A DNA stretch of 64,000 bases from Mycobacterium sp. 4858 (GTDB lineage: Bacteria > Actinomycetota > Actinomycetes > Mycobacteriales > Mycobacteriaceae): positions 2,849,092 through 2,913,091 of the forward strand of contig NZ_LT968776.1 of assembly GCF_900240975.1 (NCBI RefSeq). Reading direction: 5' to 3'. The notes below the pieces were generated by a model, which saw nothing but the letters and a program-made list of their open reading frames with translations, ran no database searches and had not been told where the DNA came from. Below are positions 59,165 through 64,000 of this stretch, one piece after another (position 1 is the stretch's first letter; each line of letters opens with the position of its first letter). Position numbers and translations under genes: made by a program.

Positions 59165-59881
59165 ATGACAGCCTCGCACCACACCATCGCGGGCACGGTA
59201 CTCACGATGCCGGTGAAGATCCGCCAGGCAAATCAGCACATGGCGATGTTCTCGGTCGACGCCGATGCCGCGCAGCGGATGATCGACTACAGCGGGCTGC
59301 GGGTCTGCCGCTACCTTCCCGGCCGCGCGATCGTCGTCCTGATGCTGATGCACTACCTCGACGGCGACCTGGGCCGGTATCACGAGTTCGGCACCAGCGT
59401 GATGGTCAACCCACCCGGATCGACGGCAAGCGGACCCCGCGCCCTCCAGTCGGCCGGCGCCTTCATCCACCACCTTCCCGTCGACCAGGCGTTCACCCTG
59501 GAAGCGGGGACCAAGATCTGGGGCTACCCGAAGGTGATGGGTGACTTCACCGTTCGAGAGGGTCCTCAGTTCGGTTTCGATCTCAGCATCGACGGTCAAT
59601 CGGTGATCGGCATGGATTTCCGTCGCGGGCTGCCGTTCCGGCTGACCCCGCGCCGGCAATCCCAGCGCACCTACTCCCACCGCGACGGAATCACCCGCGA
59701 AACCGCCTTCGAACACACCCTGGACGGAGTGCGCACTCGGTTCGGCGGCGTGAGCGTCCGACTCGGTGATCATCCGTACTCGAAAGAGCTTGCGGCGCTC
59801 GGCCTTCCAAAGCGTGCCCTGATGTCCAGCTCTGTCGACCACGTCCAAATGTCCTTCGGTGATGCCCAGGAGATCTCATGA
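59165..59881 (+). CDS. Acetoacetate decarboxylase-family protein (Rv3519-like)
   Basis: 238 aa. G-T-K-I-W-G-Y-P-K-V-M-G-D-F contains the lysine position of acetoacetate decarboxylase (Schiff base), so the fold is likely. The reaction is unknown for this subfamily. It overlaps cyp142 by ATGA and is under the KstR operator at 59141. Confidence 0.83.
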   Translation: MTASHHTIAGTVLTMPVKIRQANQHMAMFSVDADAAQRMIDYSGLRVCRYLPGRAIVVLMLMHYLDGDLGRYHEFGTSVMVNPPGSTASGPRALQSAGAFIHHLPVDQAFTLEAGTKIWGYPKVMGDFTVREGPQFGFDLSIDGQSVIGMDFRRGLPFRLTPRRQSQRTYSHRDGITRETAFEHTLDGVRTRFGGVSVRLGDHPYSKELAALGLPKRALMSSSVDHVQMSFGDAQEIS

Positions 59882-61083
59882 CCGCCAGCGAGTTGAAGAC
59901 CAAACCCGACGTCGACCTCACCGACGGCACCTTCTACGCCGGTGACTCCCGGCCCGTCTACAAGTGGATGCGCGAGAACGAGCCGGTCTTCCGGGATCGC
60001 AACGGATTAGCCGCGGCCTCGACGTATCAGGCGGTGATCGACGCCGAGCGCAACCCCGAGCTGTTCTCCAACGCCGGCGGCATCCGCCCCGACCAGCCGG
60101 GGGTCGAGATGATGATCGAGATGGACGACCCGCAACACCTGTTGCGCCGCAAGCTCGTCAACTCCGGCTTCACCCGCAAGCGGGTGAAAGACCTGGAATC
60201 CAAGATCGTTTCGCTGTGCGACACGCTGATCGACGCGGTGTGTGAACGCGGCGAGTGTGACTTCGTCTGGGATCTGGCGGCGCCGCTGCCGATGGCCGTC
60301 ATCGGTGACATGCTCGGCGTGCGGCCCGAAGAGCGCACGATGTTCCTCAAGTGGTCCGACGACCTGGTCGGCGCGTTGAGCAGCACCGCGGCCGAAGCGG
60401 ACGTCCAGGTCACCATGGACGCCTTCGCGGCCTACAGCCAATACATGATGGGGATGATCGAGGCCCGCAAGTCCGAACCGACCGACGACCTGGTCAGCGT
60501 TCTGGTGCACGCTGAGGTGGAGGGCTCACGGCTCGAGGACCACCAGATCGTCACCGAGGTCCTGCTCTTGCTGATCGGCGGCGACGAGACCACCCGCCAC
60601 ACGCTGTCCGGCGGGACGCGCCAAGTTCTGCTGCACCCCGATCAGCACCGGCGCCTGGCGGCCGATCTGAGCCTGCTGCCCAACGCGATCGAAGAGATGC
60701 TCCGCTGGACCGCGCCCGTGAAGAACATGGCACGCACGATCACGGCCGACACCGAATTCCACGGCACCCAGCTGCACCAGGGCGAGAAGATGATCCTGCT
60801 GTTCGAGTCGGCCAACTTCGACGAGAAGGTGTTCGACGACCCGGAAACCTTCAACATCGAGCGCTACCCGAACAACCACCTGGCCTTCGGGTTCGGGACG
60901 CACTTCTGCCTCGGCAACCAGCTCGCCCGGCTGGAGCTGTCGATCATGCAGACGCGCCTGCTGCAACGGCTGCCCGACATGCGGCTGGCCTCCGACGCCG
61001 ACCTGCCCCTGCGGCCGGCCAACTTTGTGTCCGGCCTGGAGAAGATGCCGGTGGCGTTCACGCCGAGCGCGCCGCTGGAGTAG
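59878..61083 (+). CDS. cyp142: CYP142, steroid C26/C27 hydroxylase
   Basis: 401-aa cytochrome P450. It oxidises the same end of the cholesterol side chain as CYP125, with opposite stereochemistry, and can back it up in M. tuberculosis strains. The heme loop is F-G-F-G-T-H-F-C-L-G near residue 340, and the I-helix reads I-G-G-D-E-T-T-R. E-E-M-L-R-W is the E-x-x-R. Ortholog of Rv3518c. Confidence 0.94.
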   Translation: MTASELKTKPDVDLTDGTFYAGDSRPVYKWMRENEPVFRDRNGLAAASTYQAVIDAERNPELFSNAGGIRPDQPGVEMMIEMDDPQHLLRRKLVNSGFTRKRVKDLESKIVSLCDTLIDAVCERGECDFVWDLAAPLPMAVIGDMLGVRPEERTMFLKWSDDLVGALSSTAAEADVQVTMDAFAAYSQYMMGMIEARKSEPTDDLVSVLVHAEVEGSRLEDHQIVTEVLLLLIGGDETTRHTLSGGTRQVLLHPDQHRRLAADLSLLPNAIEEMLRWTAPVKNMARTITADTEFHGTQLHQGEKMILLFESANFDEKVFDDPETFNIERYPNNHLAFGFGTHFCLGNQLARLELSIMQTRLLQRLPDMRLASDADLPLRPANFVSGLEKMPVAFTPSAPLE

Positions 61084-61114
61084 GGCCGGGCAAGCCGCTT
61101 TCGGTGCTTCGGTT

Positions 61115-61177
61115 GCGCCGAGTGTGATCTGAGGGCGAGAAAATCGGCCGAAAGTCGCCATGAGTTCACATTCGGCG
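61115..61177. repeat. Dispersed palindromic repeat, copy 2 (end of the second DUF559 gene)
   Basis: About 63 bp starting GCGCCGAGTGTGATCTGAGG and ending GTTCACATTCGGCG, with GAAAATCGGCCGAAAGTCGC in the middle. It has inverted ends and is the reverse complement of the type seen at 33815-33878. It lies between convergent cyp142 and the DUF559 gene and includes the DUF559 stop codon (61166-61168) and its last codons. Confidence 0.7.
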
Positions 61178-62005
61178 GGTCCAAGCGGCCGATACTCGGG
61201 CGACGATGCCGCCCGGCGTGTCTTCCGCGGTCACGCGGACGACCGTCCAACCCGCCTCTGTGAGGGACTCCGCGCGCCGAATGTCCTTATTGAACTGTCT
61301 TCGGTCAGATCTATGGTGGTCGCCTTCGTATTCGACGGCCAGTTTGACGTCTTCCCAACCCATGTCGAGGACCGCGACGAGCTCGCCGTATTCGCCGTAG
61401 ACCGGAATCTGGGTACGTGGCCGCGGATAACCGGCCTCGATGAGCAGCAGCCGCAGCCACGTCTCACGCGGGGATTCCGCGCCCGCGTCGACGAGTGCCA
61501 GCGTGCGCCGGGCCCGCCGGATGTTGCGATGACCTTTGTAGCGTTCCGCGAGTCGTTGGACCTGCTCGACATTCAGCCTGGTTGCCCGGGCCAGCGCATC
61601 GATGGCTGCGACTGCCTTTCCTGTCGGATTCCGGCAGGCAAGGTCGAAAGCGGTGCGTGCCGAGGTGGTTGCCGGTATTCCGCCGATCAACTGGATTTCG
61701 TCGGGGGAGACCCTCTCCGACCAGGTGCAGATTCCGGCCGGTGGACGACGGTGTTCGTACACCAACTGAGCCGGGCCGCGATTATCGACCCACTTGGCGT
61801 CGTGCAATGCCGCAGCGGACTGTCCCGCGACCACGCCGCGCCGCCGTGACCACAACCATGCGGCGTGGGCGCGCGTGACGGCGGTGAGATCGGTGTCGCG
61901 TTGGACGTAGACGTCCGGATGCAGCGCGACGAATCGGCTGCGCAACCGGTATCGCGTCAGTGCGCCCGATGCCAGCGCCTCGCTGCCGATGAATGGTTCC
62001 CGCAT
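61166..62005 (-). CDS. DUF559/AbiEi-type protein, copy 2 (Rv3517-like)
   Basis: 279 aa from the ATG at 62005. N-terminal AbiEi-like winged-helix part (G-A-L-T-R-Y-R-L; H-P-D-V-Y-V-Q-R-D) and C-terminal DUF559 nuclease-fold part (T-W-L-R-L-L-L-I-E-A-G-Y-P-R-P-R-T-Q-I; L-A-V-E-Y-E-G-D-H-H-R-S-D). It is a paralogue of the gene at 42116-42955 along its whole length. Rv3517 has the same size and place. The role is unknown. The last codons and stop come from the dispersed repeat. Confidence 0.78.
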   Translation of the reverse strand: MREPFIGSEALASGALTRYRLRSRFVALHPDVYVQRDTDLTAVTRAHAAWLWSRRRGVVAGQSAAALHDAKWVDNRGPAQLVYEHRRPPAGICTWSERVSPDEIQLIGGIPATTSARTAFDLACRNPTGKAVAAIDALARATRLNVEQVQRLAERYKGHRNIRRARRTLALVDAGAESPRETWLRLLLIEAGYPRPRTQIPVYGEYGELVAVLDMGWEDVKLAVEYEGDHHRSDRRQFNKDIRRAESLTEAGWTVVRVTAEDTPGGIVARVSAAWTRRM

Positions 62006-62034
62006 GCCGGCAGTGTGGCGCGGGGGACTGACAA

Positions 62035-62098
62035 GCGCCGAACGTGACGTCACGGCGAAAAATCGGTCGAAAAGTGGCCCTCAGTTCACGCTCGGCGC
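62035..62098. repeat. Dispersed palindromic repeat, copy 3
   Basis: 64 bp from GCGCCGAACGTGACGTCACG to CAGTTCACGCTCGGCGC, with AATCGGTCGAAAAGTGGCCC in the centre. It is about three-quarters identical to copy 2 in the same orientation and lies between the DUF559 start and the echA19 end, so copies 2 and 3 flank the DUF559 gene as direct repeats. Confidence 0.7.
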
Positions 62099-62109
62099 AG
62101 AGAAGAGGG

Positions 62110-62961
62110 CTACTTGTTCTGGAAGTTGGGCTTGCGCTTCTCGGCGAACGCCCGCGGCCCTTCCTTGGCGTCGTCCGACAGGAAGACCTTGATGCCGATC
62201 TGGGTGTCGATCTTGAACGCCTCGTTCTCGTGCATGCCCTCGGTCTCGCGGATCGCCCGCAGGATGGCCTGCACGGCTAGAGGCCCGTTATTGGCGATCA
62301 CCTCTGCGATCTCGAGCGCCTTGGACAGCGCCTGCCCGTCGGGCACCACATGCCCGATCAGCCCCATCTCCTTGGCCTCGGCGGCGGTGATGTGCCGGCC
62401 GGTCAGCAGGAGATCGCAGGCGACCGTGTAGGGGATCTGCCGCACCAGCCGCACGGCCGACCCGCCCATCGGGTACAGGCTCCACTTGGCCTCCGAGATG
62501 CCGAACTTGGCGCTTTCGCCTGCGACGCGGATGTCGGTGCCCTGCAGGATCTCGGTGCCGCCCGCGATCGCGGGCCCCTCGACGGCCGCGATGAGCGGCT
62601 TGGTCAGCCGGCGGCCCTTGAGTAAAGCGTCGATTCGCGACGGGTCGTAGCTGCCGTCCTTGAACGACTCACCCGGCGGCTTCTTGGTTGCCGCTTTGAG
62701 GTCCATACCGGCGCAGAAGTACCCTCCGGCCCCGGTCAGGATGCAGCAGCGGATGTCCGGATCGTTGTCGACGCGGTCCCAGGCCTGCACCATGATTTCC
62801 ATCATTTCGGTGCTCAGGGCATTGCGGGCGTGCGGCCGGTTCAACGTGACGATGAGGGTGTGACCCCGCTGTTCCACCAGCGCGTCTGCTTCGGAGGGGC
62901 CGGACTGCTCGTTTGCTGGGGCCGGTGCCACGGCTACCGCCTTTCCGTCGACGAGGGGCAT
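62110..62961 (-). CDS. echA19: EchA19, enoyl-CoA hydratase for the steroid side chain
   Basis: 283-aa crotonase. EchA19 (Rv3516) hydrates a 24-oyl steroid enoyl-CoA after FadE34-type dehydrogenation. The oxyanion loops are G-Y-F-C-A-G-M-D-L-K and P-A-I-A-G-G-T-E-I-L. ATG at 62961 is chosen because the operator lies right upstream; the first 20 or so residues are variable and an internal start cannot be excluded. Confidence 0.92.
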   Translation of the reverse strand: MPLVDGKAVAVAPAPANEQSGPSEADALVEQRGHTLIVTLNRPHARNALSTEMMEIMVQAWDRVDNDPDIRCCILTGAGGYFCAGMDLKAATKKPPGESFKDGSYDPSRIDALLKGRRLTKPLIAAVEGPAIAGGTEILQGTDIRVAGESAKFGISEAKWSLYPMGGSAVRLVRQIPYTVACDLLLTGRHITAAEAKEMGLIGHVVPDGQALSKALEIAEVIANNGPLAVQAILRAIRETEGMHENEAFKIDTQIGIKVFLSDDAKEGPRAFAEKRKPNFQNK

Positions 62962-62976
62962 GAGCTTGTCAAGAAA

Positions 62977-62990
62977 TGTAACACGTTCTA
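62977..62990. promoter_or_regulatory. KstR operator (echA19 / fadD19)
   Basis: TGTAACACGTTCTA matches TNNAACNNGTTNNA. It ends 5 nt before the fadD19 GTG and begins 15 nt before the echA19 ATG. Confidence 0.9.
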
Positions 62991-62995
62991 ATTTG

Positions 62996-64000
62996 GTGGC
63001 CGTGGCCCTGAATATTGCCGATCTCGCAGAGCACGCCATCGACGCTGTGCCGGACCGTGTCGCCCTGATCTGCGGCGACGAGAAGCTGACCTACGCCCAG
63101 CTGGAGGAGAAGGCCAACCGCCTGGCCCACTACCTGATCGACCAGGGGGTGAAAAAGGACGACAAGGTCGGGCTGTACTGCCGCAATCGCATCGAGATCG
63201 TCATCGCAATGCTCGGCATCGTCAAGGCGGGCGCCATTCTGGTGAACGTCAACTACCGCTACGTCGAGGGCGAGCTCCGCTACCTGTTCGACAACTCCGA
63301 CATGGTCGCCCTGGTCCATGAGCGCCAGTACTCCGACCGGGTGGCCAACGTGCTGCCGGACACCCCCAACGTCAAAACCATCCTGGTCATCGAGGACGGC
63401 TCCGACAACGACTACCAGCGCTACGGCGGTGTGGAGTTCTACGAGGCGATCGCTCAGGGCTCGCCCGAGCGCGACTTCGGTGACCGCAGCGAGGACGACA
63501 TCTACCTGCTCTACACGGGCGGCACCACCGGCTTCCCCAAGGGCGTGATGTGGCGCCACGAGGACATCTACCGGGTGCTCTTCGGCGGAACCGACTTCGC
63601 CACAGGGCAATTCGTCGAGGACGAGTACGACCTGGCCAAGGCCGCAGCCGCCAACCCACCCATGGTCCGGTACCCGATCCCGCCGATGATCCACGGCGCC
63701 ACCCAGTCGGCCACCTGGATGTCGATCTTCTCGGGCCAAACCACCGTGCTCGCACCGGAGTTCAACGCCGAAGACGTATGGCGCACCATCCACGAGCACA
63801 AGGTGAACCTGCTGTTCTTCACCGGCGACGCGATGGCGCGACCGCTGCTCGACGCGCTCGACACCGACCACGACTACGACCTGTCGTCGCTGTTCCTACT
63901 CGCCAGCACGGCCGCGCTGTTCTCGCCGAGCATCAAGGAGAAGCTCCTCGAGCTGCTGCCCAACCGGGTCATCACCGACTCCATCGGCTCCTCGGAGACC
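62996..64000 (+). CDS. fadD19: FadD19, steroid side-chain acyl-CoA synthetase (truncated by window end)
   Basis: The first 335 codons of an ANL-family acyl-CoA synthetase, open to the last base. FadD19 (Rv3515c) makes the CoA thioester of the C26 (3-oxo-cholest-4-en-26-oyl) acid produced by CYP125/CYP142; in Rhodococcus it is tied to C24-branched sterols. The ATP loop L-L-Y-T-G-G-T-T-G-F-P-K-G is at about 171-183. GTG at 62996; GTG two codons later is possible. No Shine-Dalgarno sequence, as it starts only 5 nt after the operator. Confidence 0.94.
   Translation, partial: MAVALNIADLAEHAIDAVPDRVALICGDEKLTYAQLEEKANRLAHYLIDQGVKKDDKVGLYCRNRIEIVIAMLGIVKAGAILVNVNYRYVEGELRYLFDNSDMVALVHERQYSDRVANVLPDTPNVKTILVIEDGSDNDYQRYGGVEFYEAIAQGSPERDFGDRSEDDIYLLYTGGTTGFPKGVMWRHEDIYRVLFGGTDFATGQFVEDEYDLAKAAAANPPMVRYPIPPMIHGATQSATWMSIFSGQTTVLAPEFNAEDVWRTIHEHKVNLLFFTGDAMARPLLDALDTDHDYDLSSLFLLASTAALFSPSIKEKLLELLPNRVITDSIGSSET

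Overview
The window is high-GC actinobacterial DNA and almost certainly a mycobacterial chromosome. It follows, gene by gene, the sterol (cholesterol) catabolic region that runs from Rv3575c to Rv3515c in Mycobacterium tuberculosis; locus equivalences here come from recognising the proteins and recalling the reference gene order, not from a search. Several features point to a nontuberculous species rather than M. tuberculosis. No PE/PPE genes interrupt the cluster, and there are extra modules: a Kelch-repeat kinase, a SatD/membrane pair, two DUF559 genes and a hemophore-like gene. No rRNA, tRNA, CRISPR array, IS element or prophage was seen.

Layout. 1-8 kb: tail of a LacI-type regulator, kstR, fadE34, an inserted methyltransferase/VOC pair, an Rv3572-like secreted protein, kshB and hsaA. 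8-10.4 kb: hsaD, hsaC, hsaB. 10.4-15.9 kb: an inserted block with two small membrane proteins, a deazaflavin-type oxidoreductase, a 1048-aa receptor kinase with twelve Kelch units, and a DsbA/FrnE-like protein. 16-26.5 kb: nat and the KstR2-type genes aspB-fadE33-fadE32-fadE31-fadD3 | fadE30-ipdF-kstR2-fadA6. 26.6-28.5 kb: inserted SatD, membrane and DUF385 genes. 28.5-33.8 kb: ipdC-ipdB-ipdA-echA20 | two SDR genes. 33.9-36 kb: ddn, a small SnoaL-like gene and fadA5. 36-42 kb: the side-chain operon cyp125-fadE28-fadE29-chsH2-chsH1-ltp2. 42-64 kb: a DUF559 gene, Rv3538-like hydratase, kstD | hsaE-hsaG-hsaF, a hemophore-like gene, the Rv3531c-Rv3529c group, kshA, gamma-carbonic anhydrase, Rv3521-ltp4-ltp3, Rv3520c, Rv3519, cyp142, a second DUF559 gene, echA19 and the start of fadD19.

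How it works together. CYP125/CYP142 oxidise the sterol side chain, and FadD19 forms the CoA thioester. FadE34, FadE28/29, ChsH1/H2, EchA19, FadA5 and Ltp2-4 shorten it. KstD and KshAB open ring B, and HsaABCD cleave ring A. HsaEGF finish the five-carbon piece to pyruvate and propionyl-CoA. FadD3, FadE30-33, IpdA/B/C/F, EchA20 and FadA6 degrade the remaining C/D rings. I can read eleven KstR operators (TNNAACNNGTTNNA) and three KstR2 operators (ANCAAGNNCTTGNT) directly in the sequence, placed in front of the expected units.

The least explained signals are: a tandem six-plus-six Kelch duplication in the receptor kinase; MIRU-type elements inserted inside three sterol operons and, in reverse, inside a fourth; a second family of roughly 64-bp palindromic repeats that overlaps the ends of genes; and two DUF559 paralogues each bracketed by palindromes.
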